Shown: positions 1 through 8,707 of the stretch, one piece after another
How positions within the stretch are numbered: position 1 is the first letter of the stretch
How the letters are laid out: each line of letters starts with the position of its first letter
Origin: Xylophilus sp042867185
GTDB lineage: Bacteria; Pseudomonadota; Gammaproteobacteria; Burkholderiales; Burkholderiaceae_C
Assembly (NCBI GenBank): GCA_042867185.1
Contig: JBHZQV010000024.1
Location: 10,858 to 74,857 of the forward strand
Length of the DNA stretch: 64,000 nt
Direction: 5' to 3'
The notes under the pieces: model-generated
What the model saw: the letters and a program-made list of their open reading frames with translations, nothing else
Databases searched by the model: none
What the model was told of the DNA's origin: nothing
Position numbers and translations under genes: made by a program

Positions 1-108
1 GACGCGGCCCTGCTTGCGGTAGGCCCCGTTGTCCTGCGCCAGCCGGCGCAGATCCTTCACCCAGGCGTTGTCGCGCGAGGTGATGCGGAGCGGGCCCTGC
101 TCGCTCAC
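1..108 (-). CDS. RNA 2'-O-methyltransferase (SpoU/TrmH family), N-terminal fragment
   Basis: Only the first 36 codons lie in the window; the rest runs off the left edge. Reverse-strand translation from a GTG at 108 begins with V-S-E-Q-G-P-L-R and continues ITSRDNAWVKDLRRLA, the N-terminal pattern of SpoU/TrmH-type RNA methyltransferases that follow rnhB in Burkholderiales. The GTG overlaps the rnhB stop (GTGA), so translation is probably coupled to rnhB. The SPOUT catalytic domain is not visible, so the target RNA cannot be judged. The family call rests on the short N-terminus plus gene order. Confidence 0.6.
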   Translation of the reverse strand, partial: MSEQGPLRITSRDNAWVKDLRRLAQDNGAYRKQGRV

Positions 109-932
109 GCGCGGGTCCCCGGGCGGCGCACGCGGCGCGGCGACGGCTGCTGCGCCTGCAGCACCTGGACCTGCAGCACCGGCGCCGGCTCGTCCGGCAC
201 GAACGCCGGCACGTCGGAGAGTGCCGCCATCGGCGTGGCCAGCGGCCGGATCGCGAAGGCCTGGGCCACCGGCGCGAAGGAGCGCCGGTGGTGGGCGCAG
301 GCACCATGCGCCTGCAGCGCCGCCAGGTGCTCGGCGGTGCCGTAGCCCTTGTGCTGGGCGAAGCCGTAGTGCGGGTACTCCAGGTGCAGGCCGTGGCAGA
401 GCCGGTCGCGGTGCACCTTGGCGAGGATCGACGCGGCGGAGATGGCCTTGACCAGCGCATCGCCCTTGACGATCGCCTCGGCCAGCACGTCCAGCGGCGG
501 CAGCCGGTTGCCGTCGACCAGCACCTTCACCGGCTTCAACCGCAGGCCCTCGACCGCGCGGCGCATCGCCAGCATCGTCGCCTGCAGGATGTTGAGCTGG
601 TCGATCTCCTCCACGCTGGCGGACGCGACCGAGCAGCACAGCGCCTTGGCGCGGATCTCGTCGTAGAGCTTCTCGCGGCGCGCCGCGGTCAGCACCTTGG
701 AATCGGCCAGGCCGTCGATCGGGTTCAGGTCGTCGAGGATGACGGCCGCGGCCACCACCGGCCCGGCCAGCGGGCCGCGGCCCGCCTCGTCCACGCCGGC
801 GACCAGGCCGGGAATGTCCCAGGCCAGGCGGACCTGTTCGGGCGTGCGCAGCAGGCCGGGTCGCCGGGCGCGGCCGCGCACCGGCGGGGCGGCCTCAGCG
901 GGCGATGGCTTTTTCGATGGCATCGGCAGCAA
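105..932 (-). CDS. rnhB: Ribonuclease HII
   Basis: Type 2 RNase H that cuts the RNA strand of RNA:DNA hybrids and starts removal of ribonucleotides from DNA. The core begins at GVDEAGRGPLAGPVV, with the Asp-Glu pair of the active site, and continues with the SKVLTAARREKL and LVDGN segments. The first ATG at 932 lies inside the end of lpxB (38 bp overlap); a second in-frame ATG at 923 is equally possible. At 275 aa it is longer than the usual 200-215 aa because of a proline/alanine-rich C-terminal tail of about 50 residues after the catalytic domain. It is the penultimate gene of the envelope/lipid A cluster. Confidence 0.95.
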   Translation of the reverse strand: MLPMPSKKPSPAEAAPPVRGRARRPGLLRTPEQVRLAWDIPGLVAGVDEAGRGPLAGPVVAAAVILDDLNPIDGLADSKVLTAARREKLYDEIRAKALCCSVASASVEEIDQLNILQATMLAMRRAVEGLRLKPVKVLVDGNRLPPLDVLAEAIVKGDALVKAISAASILAKVHRDRLCHGLHLEYPHYGFAQHKGYGTAEHLAALQAHGACAHHRRSFAPVAQAFAIRPLATPMAALSDVPAFVPDEPAPVLQVQVLQAQQPSPRRVRRPGTRA

Positions 933-2121
933 GTCGGGAGGTATCGCGCTGCAGGCTCTGGTGCAGGGCGGAGAAACGGGTGTGGACGGCCGCGATTGTC
1001 GCAGGCACGCCGTGCTTGGCGTCGATCCAGCGCAGCGTTTCGCGGGCCAGCGCGGCGGGCGTGGCGGCGTCCTGCAGCAGTTCGGGCACCACGAAATCCT
1101 GGCACAAGATGTTGGGCAGGCCCACCCAGGGCTGCAGCCGTTTGCGGCGCATCAGCAGCCAGGAGATGGCCTGCATCCGGTAGGCGATCACCATCGGCCG
1201 CTTGAAGAGCGCCGCCTCCAGCGTGGCGGTGCCGCTGGCGATCAGCGTGGCGTCGCAGGCGGCCAGGGCGGTGTGCGACTGGCCGGCCAGCAGCTGCAGG
1301 CGCGGTGCGATGCCGCTGGCCGCGGCCAGTTGCGCGATCCGCGGGCGCAGCGACGGGATCGCCGGCACGACGAAGCGCAGGCGCGGCCGCACGCGCAGCA
1401 TCAGCGCGGCCGCGGCGAAGAAGGTGGCGGCCAGGTATTCGATCTCGGAGCGGCGGCTGCCCGGCAGCAGGGCCACCACGTCGTCGGCATCGTCCAGGCC
1501 CAGCGCGCGGCGGGCGGCGGCGCGGTCGGGCTCCATCGGGACGACGCTGGCCAGCGGGTGGCCCACATAGGTCGCGTCGATGCCGTGCGAAGCCAGCAGC
1601 GCCGGCTCGAACGGGAAGATGCACAGCACATGGTCGGCGCTGCGGCGGATCTTCTCGACCCGCTCGGCCCGCCAGGCCCAGACCGAGGGGCAGACGAAGT
1701 GCACCGTCTTGATGCCGGCGGCGCGCAGGTCGGCCTCCAGGTCGAGGTTGAAATCGGGCGCGTCCACGCCGATGAAAATATCGGGCTTGTCGGCCAGCAG
1801 CCGGTCGCGGAGCTGGCGGCGGATGCCGACGATCTCGCGGTAGCGGCGCAGCACCTCGAGGCTGTAGCCGTGCACCGCCAGCTTCTCGCTGGGCCACCAG
1901 GCCTCGAAGCCGCGCCGCTGCATCTGCGGCCCGCCGATGCCCTGCCCTCGCAGCCCGGGCCAGCGACCTTGCAGGCCATCGAGCAGCAGGCCGGCCAGCA
2001 GGTCGCCGGAGGTTTCGCCGGCCACCAGCGCGACGCGGGGCGCATCGCCGGCACGCAGCACGTCGGCCGTCAATGCGGCAGCGGCCGCGACGCGGTCGGG
2101 CGAGGCGGAAGGCGGGGCCAT
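895..2121 (-). CDS. lpxB: Lipid-A-disaccharide synthase
   Basis: Glycosyltransferase (family GT19) that joins UDP-2,3-diacylglucosamine and lipid X to form lipid A disaccharide at the inner face of the inner membrane. The protein (408 aa) shows the N-terminal VALVAGETSGDLLAGLLL motif typical of LpxB, FIGVDAPDFNLDLE, and the LLPGSRRSEIEYLA nucleotide-sugar region. The ATG at 2121 is 13 bp downstream of the lpxA stop. The 3' end overlaps rnhB. It lies in the conserved lpxD-fabZ-lpxA-lpxB order. Confidence 0.97.
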   Translation of the reverse strand: MAPPSASPDRVAAAAALTADVLRAGDAPRVALVAGETSGDLLAGLLLDGLQGRWPGLRGQGIGGPQMQRRGFEAWWPSEKLAVHGYSLEVLRRYREIVGIRRQLRDRLLADKPDIFIGVDAPDFNLDLEADLRAAGIKTVHFVCPSVWAWRAERVEKIRRSADHVLCIFPFEPALLASHGIDATYVGHPLASVVPMEPDRAAARRALGLDDADDVVALLPGSRRSEIEYLAATFFAAAALMLRVRPRLRFVVPAIPSLRPRIAQLAAASGIAPRLQLLAGQSHTALAACDATLIASGTATLEAALFKRPMVIAYRMQAISWLLMRRKRLQPWVGLPNILCQDFVVPELLQDAATPAALARETLRWIDAKHGVPATIAAVHTRFSALHQSLQRDTSRLAADAIEKAIAR

Positions 2122-2134
2122 CGGAATGCGCCGC

Positions 2135-2926
2135 CTACCGCACGATGCCGCGCTGGGGCGACACTTGCTCTAAAAATGAGAGCATCATGTCGACGTCCGG
2201 CGCCGACTCCGGCATCTTTTCCTTCAAATCGGCGATCCGGGCGCGCGACTGCTCCAGCGTCAGGTCGTCGCGGTAGAGCGCCTTGTGCATCGCCTTGACC
2301 GCGGAGATCCGCTCGGCCGAGAAGCCGCGCCGGCGCAGGCCCTCGAAGTTCATCGACCGGGCCGCCGCCGGCTGGCCCTGGCTCATCACGAAGGGCGGCT
2401 GGTCGGCGAACAGCAGCGCGCACATCGCGGTCATGCCGTGGGCGCCGATCCGCACGAACTGGTGCACGACGGTGAAGCCGCCCAGGATCACCCAGTCGTC
2501 CACCTCGACATGGCCCGCCAGCTGCGAGTTGTTGGCGAAGATGGTGTGGTTGCCGACGCGCACGTCGTGCGCCAGGTGCACGTAGGCCATGATCCAGTTG
2601 TCGTCGCCGACCCGGGTCACGCCGCCGCCGCCGGGCGAGCCGATGTTGAAGGTGCAGAACTCGCGCACCGTGTTGCGGTCGCCGATCACCAGCTCGCAGG
2701 GCTCGCCGGCGTACTTCTTGTCCTGCGGCACCGCGCCCAGCGAATTGAACTGGAAGATGCGGTTGTCGCGGCCGATGGTGGTGTGGCCCTCGATCACGCA
2801 GTGCGCGCCGACCGTCGTGCCGGCGCCGATCGCCACGTGCGGGCCGATCACGGTGTAGGGGCCGACCTCGACCGACGGGTCGATCCGCGCACCCTCGGCC
2901 ACCACGGCTGTGGGGTGGATCCCCAT
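2135..2926 (-). CDS. lpxA: UDP-N-acetylglucosamine acyltransferase
   Basis: First step of lipid A synthesis: transfer of the 3-hydroxyacyl chain from ACP to UDP-GlcNAc. The protein begins MGIHPTAVVAEGARIDPSVE and is a left-handed beta-helix of hexapeptide repeats through about residue 190, with the conserved histidine region AYVHLAHDVRVGNH, followed by the helical C-terminal domain. An upstream in-frame ATG would add 8 residues. The start at 2926 is preferred because it overlaps the fabZ stop by one base (TGATG), as in a coupled operon. Length is 263 aa, as usual for LpxA. Confidence 0.97.
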   Translation of the reverse strand: MGIHPTAVVAEGARIDPSVEVGPYTVIGPHVAIGAGTTVGAHCVIEGHTTIGRDNRIFQFNSLGAVPQDKKYAGEPCELVIGDRNTVREFCTFNIGSPGGGGVTRVGDDNWIMAYVHLAHDVRVGNHTIFANNSQLAGHVEVDDWVILGGFTVVHQFVRIGAHGMTAMCALLFADQPPFVMSQGQPAAARSMNFEGLRRRGFSAERISAVKAMHKALYRDDLTLEQSRARIADLKEKMPESAPDVDMMLSFLEQVSPQRGIVR

Positions 2927-3366
2927 CAGGCGATGGTGCGCATCGTGCACATCAGCTCGGCCTCGCAGGCGATGTCCTCGCCCACGCGGGTGGTGCCCTT
3001 GAACTTGAAGATGCCCGACTTCATCCGGTCGAGCGTCACGTCCATCACCAGCTGGTCGCCCGGCTCCACCGGCCGCTTGAAGCGCGCGCCGTCGATGCCG
3101 GCGAAGTAGTACACCGTCTTGTCGTCGGGCGTGACACCCAGCGTGTCGAAGGCCAGCAGCGCGGCGGCCTGGGCCATCGCCTCCAGGATCAGCACGCCCG
3201 GCATCACCGGGCGGTGCGGAAAGTGGCCGGTGAAGAACGGCTCGTTGATCGTCACGTTCTTCAACGCGCGGATCCGCTTGCCCTTCTCCACTTCCAGCAC
3301 CCGGTCCACCAGCAGGAAGGGGTAGCGGTGCGGCAGTTGCTTGAGGATCTGGTGAATGTCCAACAT
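2926..3366 (-). CDS. fabZ: 3-hydroxyacyl-[ACP] dehydratase FabZ
   Basis: Hot-dog-fold dehydratase of fatty-acid elongation that converts 3-hydroxyacyl-ACP to trans-2-enoyl-ACP, and so competes with LpxA/LpxD for the same substrate. It begins MLDIHQILKQLPHRYPFLLVDR and contains the active-site stretch FFTGHFPHRPVMPGVLILEAMAQ with catalytic His and Glu. Length is 146 aa, normal for the family. The open frame extends 55 codons upstream, but that stretch has no FabZ similarity. One-base overlap with lpxA. Confidence 0.97.
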   Translation of the reverse strand: MLDIHQILKQLPHRYPFLLVDRVLEVEKGKRIRALKNVTINEPFFTGHFPHRPVMPGVLILEAMAQAAALLAFDTLGVTPDDKTVYYFAGIDGARFKRPVEPGDQLVMDVTLDRMKSGIFKFKGTTRVGEDIACEAELMCTMRTIA

Positions 3367-3430
3367 GGTCTGGTGAGGTCTGTGATGTTCGGGATCGGAC
3401 GCGCGGTGCGCGCCGTGGACGCTGTCCGCC

Positions 3431-4414
3431 TCAGCGGCTGCCGGCGACCAGGTCGTGTTCGAGTGTCTTGATCCGCTCGCGCAGGCTGTGCAGTTGCTTG
3501 AGCGTGGCGGCGTTCTTTTCCCACTTGGCATTGTCGTCGATGGGAAACATGCCGGTGTAGTGCCCCGGCCGGTGGATCGACCGGGTGACGACCGAGGCGG
3601 CCGACACGTGGACGCCGTCGGCCAGCGTCAGGTGGCCCAGCACGATCGCGCCGCCGCCCACGGTGCAGTGCGCGCCGATGGTGGCGCTGCCCGCCACGCC
3701 CGCGCAGCCGGCCATCGCCGTGTGCCGGCCGACCCGCACGTTGTGGCCGATCTGGACCAGGTTGTCGAGCTTCACCCCGTCCTCGACCACCGTGTCGCCG
3801 AGCGCGCCGCGGTCGATGCAGGTGTTGGCGCCGATCTCCACGTCGTCGCCGATGCGCACCGCGCCCAGCTGCTCGATCTTTTCCCAGGCGCCCTGGTGCG
3901 GCGCGAAGCCGAAGCCGTCGGCGCCGATCACCACGCCCGGGTGCAGGAGACAGCGCGCGCCGATGCGGCAATCCTCGCCGACCGTGACGCGCGAGCGCAG
4001 AACCGTGTCCGCACCGATGTGGGCGCCCCGCTCGACCACGCACAGCGGCCCGACGGTGGCGGAAGCATCGACGATCGCCTCGGGATCGACCACCGCGGAG
4101 GGGTGGATGCCGGGCACCGCAGCCCGCCCCAGGTGGCGCTTCCAGAGCTGGGTGACGCGGGCGAAATAGTGGTACGGCGCCTCGGCCACGATGCAGTCGC
4201 CGCGCTGCTCGGCCGCGGCCTGCATCGCGGGCGCCACGATCACGCAGCCGGCCCGGGACGACGCCAGCTGCTGCACATAGCGCGGATGGCTCAGGAAGGC
4301 CAAATGCGAAGGCCCGGCGCCCTCGAGAGGGGCCAGGCCTTCCACCAGCCGATCGCCATCGCCGTGCAGCACGCCGCCCAGCTCGGACACGATCGCGTGC
4401 AGGGACAGCGCCAC
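3431..4414 (-). CDS. lpxD: UDP-3-O-(3-hydroxyacyl)glucosamine N-acyltransferase
   Basis: Third step of lipid A synthesis: N-acylation of UDP-3-O-acyl-glucosamine. The N-terminal uridine-binding domain (MALSLHAIVSELGG...) is followed by hexapeptide-repeat beta-helix from about residue 100, with the catalytic-His segment LDNLVQIGHNVRVG near 240, and a C-terminal helix. Length is 327 aa. It sits 22 bp after the skp stop and 64 bp before fabZ, in the canonical envelope gene order. Confidence 0.97.
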   Translation of the reverse strand: MALSLHAIVSELGGVLHGDGDRLVEGLAPLEGAGPSHLAFLSHPRYVQQLASSRAGCVIVAPAMQAAAEQRGDCIVAEAPYHYFARVTQLWKRHLGRAAVPGIHPSAVVDPEAIVDASATVGPLCVVERGAHIGADTVLRSRVTVGEDCRIGARCLLHPGVVIGADGFGFAPHQGAWEKIEQLGAVRIGDDVEIGANTCIDRGALGDTVVEDGVKLDNLVQIGHNVRVGRHTAMAGCAGVAGSATIGAHCTVGGGAIVLGHLTLADGVHVSAASVVTRSIHRPGHYTGMFPIDDNAKWEKNAATLKQLHSLRERIKTLEHDLVAGSR

Positions 4415-4436
4415 GGCCGACCGGCTGCCGCGCGAA

Positions 4437-4955
4437 TTACTTGGCGCCGGGCGCGTTGAGCGCCTTGATCACCTTGTCCGTGATGTCGTAGGCCGGGTTG
4501 ATGTAGACGGCTTCCTGCAGGATGACGTCGTACTTCTCCTGCTCGGCGACCGTCTTGACCACGCGGTTGGCGCGCTCCAGCACCTGCTGCAGCTCTTCGT
4601 TCTTGCGGGAATTCAGGTCTTCCTGGAATTCGCGGCGCTTGCGCTGGAAGTCACGGTCCTGCTCGACCAGCTGGCGCTGGCGCGTGGTGCGCTGGCTCTC
4701 GGCCAGCGTCGGCGCTTCGCGCTCGAACTTGTCGGAGGCGGATTTGAGTGCGTTGCCTTGGTCGAGCAGTTCCTTCTCGCGCTTTGCGAATTCCTGCTCG
4801 AGCTTCACCTGGGCTGCCTTGGCCGTGTTGGCCTCCCGGAAGATCCGGTCGGTGTTCACGAAGCCGGCGCGAAACTGCTCGGTTTGGGCAGACGCCGAAA
4901 GAGCCAGCGTGCCCAGCAAGATGCCGACGGAGCAATGGCGGAAAAAAGTGTTCAT
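4437..4955 (-). CDS. skp: Periplasmic chaperone Skp/OmpH
   Basis: Periplasmic holdase that carries unfolded outer-membrane proteins to the BAM complex. The signal peptide spans about residues 1-24 and ends in an A-S-A type cleavage site before QTEQFRAGFVNTDRIF. The rest is a long charged coiled coil (KLEQEFAKREKELLDQG...) as in OmpH-family tentacles. Length is 172 aa. A TTG lies one codon upstream; the ATG at 4955 is chosen because it forms a TGATG overlap with the bamA stop. Placement directly after bamA matches its role. Confidence 0.95.
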   Translation of the reverse strand: MNTFFRHCSVGILLGTLALSASAQTEQFRAGFVNTDRIFREANTAKAAQVKLEQEFAKREKELLDQGNALKSASDKFEREAPTLAESQRTTRQRQLVEQDRDFQRKRREFQEDLNSRKNEELQQVLERANRVVKTVAEQEKYDVILQEAVYINPAYDITDKVIKALNAPGAK

Positions 4956-7252
4956 CAAAAGGACGTTCCGATCTGGAATTGCAATCTCTGGATTCTATCG
5001 CCGGGCCGCTTGCGCACAGGATTCGCAAATGCAAGCCGCAGGGGGCCGACAGGGGATATCCAGCTCAGGCCCACGCCGACCGAGGCCCGCATCTCGCTGA
5101 ACCGGATCGGATCGTCTTCTCCGAAGACATTGCCGGCATCGACGAAACCGAAGACCCGCAGCGTGCGGTCGTTGCCGGCACCGGGGAAAGGCGCCACCGC
5201 TTCCAGGTTGAAGGTGGCCTTCTTGGCGCCCCCGATCGAGGAGCCGGTCACGTCGCGCGGACCCAGGGTGCCCTGGTCGAAACCGCGCACCGAGCCCAGG
5301 CCGCCCGAGTAGAAGTTCTTGAAGATCGGGAACGGCCGGCCGTTGAGGCCCTTGCCGGCGCCCAGCTCCGAGTTGAACGCCAGGGTGAACTTCTTGTTCA
5401 GCGGGATGTACTGCTGGAACTGGTAGTTGCCGCGGACATAGCGTGCGTCGCCCGCCACCCCGATCTCCGAGTTGAAGCGCTGGTAGCGGCCGGCGTTGGG
5501 CACCAGGGCGCTGTCGCGGCTGTCGCGCGACCAGCCGATGGTCAGCGGCAACGAGTAGCTGGTGTAGCCCACCTCCTCCGCGTACCGCAGGTAGGCGGCC
5601 GGGATGTTGGTGCCGGGCTTGATCTCGGTCCGCTCGGCGCCGGCGCCGAAGAACACGGTGTCGGTTTCGCTGAACGGCACGCCGAAACGCATGCTCGCAC
5701 CCGAGGTCAGCAGGCGGTAGTTACCGCCCTGGTCCTGGTAGGGGCGCGAGGAGCGGTGGTAGACGTCGATGGTGCGCGAGATGCCGTCGGCGGTGAAGTA
5801 CGGGTTGGTCGTGCTGAGCACGATCGCGCGGTTGTATTTGCTGGTGTTGACGTCCACGCCCAGGTAGTTGCCCGAGCCGAACACGTTCTCCTGCTTGATG
5901 CCGAACGACAGCGCCACCTTCTCGGCACTGGAGAAGCCGGCGCCGACCTGCAGGCTGCCGGTGGGCTTCTCGGTCACGTTGACCACCAGGTCGACCTGGT
6001 CGGGCGAGCCGGGCACGTCCTGCGTCTCGACATCGACCTGGCTGAAATAGCCCAGGCGGTCGACCCGGTCGCGCGAGAGCTTGATCCGGTCGCCGTCGTA
6101 CCACGACGACTCGAACTGCCGGAACTCGCGGCGGATGACTTCGTCGCGGGTGCGGTTGTTGCCGCTGAGCGCGATGCGGCGCACGTAGGCACGGCGCGCC
6201 GGTTCGGCCTGCAGCACCAGGGCCACCCGGTTGTTGGCACGGTCGACTTCCGGCACCGCCTCGACGCGGGCGAAGGCGAAGCCGAAGTTGCTGAAGTAGT
6301 CGGTGAAGGCCTTGGTCGTCTGCGCCACGTCGTCGGCGTTGTAGGCCTCGCCCGGCTTGATCTTGATCAGCGACTTGAACTCGTCGTCGCGGCCGAGGTA
6401 GTTGCCCTCGATCTTCACGCCCGAGACGACGTAGCGCTCGCCCTCGGTCACGTTGATGGTGATGCTGATGTCTTCCTTGTTGGGCGAGATCGCGACCTGG
6501 GTCGAATCGACCCGGAACTCGAGGTAGCCGCGCGACAGGTAGTAGGAGCGCAGCGTCTCCAGGTCGGCGTTGAGCTTGGCCCGGGCGTAGCGGTCGGACT
6601 TGGTGTACCAGCTGAGCCAGCCGCCGGTGTCGAGATCGAACAGGTCTTCGAGCGTCGATTCGCTGAAGGCCTTGTTGCCGACGATGCGGATGTCCTTGAT
6701 CTTGGCCGGCTCGCCTTCGGAGACGGTGAAGGTCAGGTTGACCCGGTTGCGCTCGATCGGCGTCACCGTGGTCACCACCTCGGCGCCGTAGAGGCTGCGG
6801 TTGATGTACTGGCGCTTCAACTCCTGCTCGGCGCGGTCGGCCAGGGCCTTGTCGAACGGGCGGCCTTCGGTCAGGCCCACGTCGCGCATCGCCTTCTTGA
6901 GCGTTTCCTTGTCGAATTCCTTGGTGCCGGCGAAATCGACGTCGGCGACGGTGGGCCGCTCCTCGACCACCACCGTCAGCACGTCGCCGTTGACTTCCAG
7001 GCGCACGTCCTTGAAGAGGCCCAGGCCGAACAGCTGGCGGATCGCGCCGGCGCCCTTGTCGTCGTTGTAGCCGTCGCCCACGCGGAACGGCAGCGACGCG
7101 AACACGGTGCCCGGCTCCACGCGCTGCAGACCCTCGACACGGATGTCGCGCAGGGTGAAAGGTTCGACCGCCCAGGCCGCGCTGGCAGCGAAAAGCATGG
7201 CCGCGACCGCCGAGACGGAGCGCATGTGAAAACGGGTGAAAGATTGCTTCAT
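4955..7252 (-). CDS. bamA: Outer-membrane protein assembly factor BamA
   Basis: Central Omp85 protein of the BAM complex, which inserts beta-barrel proteins into the outer membrane. A signal peptide precedes EPFTLRDIRVEGLQRVEPG, the start of POTRA1. Five POTRA domains occupy roughly residues 30-425. The 16-strand barrel follows and carries the lid-loop motif GSVRGFDQGTLGPRD (VRGF/Y signature). The protein ends in QFQIGTSF with the aromatic terminal residue used as a barrel assembly signal. Length is 765 aa, normal. Confidence 0.98.
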   Translation of the reverse strand: MKQSFTRFHMRSVSAVAAMLFAASAAWAVEPFTLRDIRVEGLQRVEPGTVFASLPFRVGDGYNDDKGAGAIRQLFGLGLFKDVRLEVNGDVLTVVVEERPTVADVDFAGTKEFDKETLKKAMRDVGLTEGRPFDKALADRAEQELKRQYINRSLYGAEVVTTVTPIERNRVNLTFTVSEGEPAKIKDIRIVGNKAFSESTLEDLFDLDTGGWLSWYTKSDRYARAKLNADLETLRSYYLSRGYLEFRVDSTQVAISPNKEDISITINVTEGERYVVSGVKIEGNYLGRDDEFKSLIKIKPGEAYNADDVAQTTKAFTDYFSNFGFAFARVEAVPEVDRANNRVALVLQAEPARRAYVRRIALSGNNRTRDEVIRREFRQFESSWYDGDRIKLSRDRVDRLGYFSQVDVETQDVPGSPDQVDLVVNVTEKPTGSLQVGAGFSSAEKVALSFGIKQENVFGSGNYLGVDVNTSKYNRAIVLSTTNPYFTADGISRTIDVYHRSSRPYQDQGGNYRLLTSGASMRFGVPFSETDTVFFGAGAERTEIKPGTNIPAAYLRYAEEVGYTSYSLPLTIGWSRDSRDSALVPNAGRYQRFNSEIGVAGDARYVRGNYQFQQYIPLNKKFTLAFNSELGAGKGLNGRPFPIFKNFYSGGLGSVRGFDQGTLGPRDVTGSSIGGAKKATFNLEAVAPFPGAGNDRTLRVFGFVDAGNVFGEDDPIRFSEMRASVGVGLSWISPVGPLRLAFANPVRKRPGDRIQRLQFQIGTSF

Positions 7253-7320
7253 GTATCAGGTCTCTGGCGAACACCGGCCCGGCGCCAGGCCCGGGGACCG
7301 CCGCATTATGACGGACGGCG

Positions 7321-8688
7321 TCAGCCGAAAATACGGGAGACGTCGTTGAACAGGGCAATCGACGTCATGAGAAGCAGCGCGGCGACCCCGCCACGCTGCA
7401 AGCGATCCAGCCACACCTCGGACACGGTGCGGCCGGTGACGGCTTCCCACAGGAAGTACATCAGGTGGCCGCCGTCGAGTACCGGCAGCGGCAGCAGGTT
7501 GAGGATGCCCAGGCTGACGCTGATCAGCGCCAGGAAAGTCAGGTACTGCGTCAGGCCCAGGCTGGCCGACTTGCCGGCGTAGTCGGCGATCGTGAGCGGG
7601 CCGCTCAGGTTCTTGATCGACGCCTGGCCGATCAGCATCCGTCCCATCATGCGCAGGGTGAGCACCGACACTTCCCAGGTCTTGACCGCGCCGTTGCGCA
7701 GGCCTTCGATCGGGCCGTAGCGCACCGTCATCATCTCGGGCGGGCCGCCCACGTAGGCGTTCACCCGGCCGAAGCGCGTGTCCTGCTCGGTCACCACCAC
7801 CGGCGTCACCGGCAACGCCAGCCGCGCGTCGCCACGTTCGACCTGCCAGACCTGGGTGCGCGCCTCGCCGCCCTGCACCGACGCGCGGATCGCCTCGCGC
7901 AGCTGCGGGCCATCGCCGATCGCGGTATCGCCGATGCGCAGCACCGTGTCGCCCTGGCGCAGTCCGGCTTTGGCGGCCGCGCCGTCGGCCTGCACCTCGC
8001 CCAGCACCGGCGGCGTCCAGGGGCCGACGATGCCGATCTTGCGGAACAGCTGCATGTCGGCCTCGCGGGCGCCGATGCGGTCGAGCTGCAGCGTGGCCTG
8101 GCGCACCGGGCCGGCATCGGCCCCGGCGGCGCGGTAGGCGATGCGCACGTTCTGGCCGTCGAGCGCGCCACGGGTCAGCAGCCAGCGCAGGTCCTCGAAC
8201 GACCGCACGGGCTGCAGCGCCTCGCCTTCGAAGGCCGCCTCGGTCACCCGCTCGCCGCCCTGCAGGCCGGCGGCCTGGGCGACCGATCCGGCCACCGGCG
8301 CGGCCAGCACCGGCTGCGGCTCCTGCACGCCCATCCAGTTGACACCCGCATACAGCAGGATCGCCAGGAGCAGGTTGGCCGCGGGCCCGGCGGCCACCAC
8401 CGCCGCGCGCTGGGCCAGCGGCCGGTTGTTGAAGGCCAGGTGGCGCTCCTCGGGCGCGACCGGCGCCTCGCGCTCGTCGAGCATCTTCACGTAGCCGCCC
8501 AGCGGCAGCATGCCGACGACGAATTCGGTGGGCGATCCGGGCCGTTGCCAGCGCAGGATCGGCTTGCCGAAGCCGACCGAGAAGCGCAGCACCTTCACCC
8601 CGCAGGCCACCGCCACCCGGTAGTGGCCGTACTCGTGCACGGCGATGAGCAGGGCCAGGGCCACGATGAAAGCGACGACGGTCAGCAT
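7321..8688 (-). CDS. rseP: RIP metalloprotease RseP (site-2 protease)
   Basis: Inner-membrane zinc protease for intramembrane cleavage of anti-sigma-E factor RseA and remnant signal peptides. HEYGH (HExxH zinc motif) sits in the first membrane segment near residue 19. Two central PDZ domains lie about residues 115-310. The second metal motif NLLPLPVLDGGH sits in a C-terminal membrane helix. Length is 455 aa. It lies 19 bp after the dxr stop and 68 bp before bamA, linking envelope-stress control to outer-membrane assembly. Confidence 0.97.
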   Translation of the reverse strand: MLTVVAFIVALALLIAVHEYGHYRVAVACGVKVLRFSVGFGKPILRWQRPGSPTEFVVGMLPLGGYVKMLDEREAPVAPEERHLAFNNRPLAQRAAVVAAGPAANLLLAILLYAGVNWMGVQEPQPVLAAPVAGSVAQAAGLQGGERVTEAAFEGEALQPVRSFEDLRWLLTRGALDGQNVRIAYRAAGADAGPVRQATLQLDRIGAREADMQLFRKIGIVGPWTPPVLGEVQADGAAAKAGLRQGDTVLRIGDTAIGDGPQLREAIRASVQGGEARTQVWQVERGDARLALPVTPVVVTEQDTRFGRVNAYVGGPPEMMTVRYGPIEGLRNGAVKTWEVSVLTLRMMGRMLIGQASIKNLSGPLTIADYAGKSASLGLTQYLTFLALISVSLGILNLLPLPVLDGGHLMYFLWEAVTGRTVSEVWLDRLQRGGVAALLLMTSIALFNDVSRIFG

Positions 8689-8707
8689 GTCCGAATCTCC
8701 GAAAAAA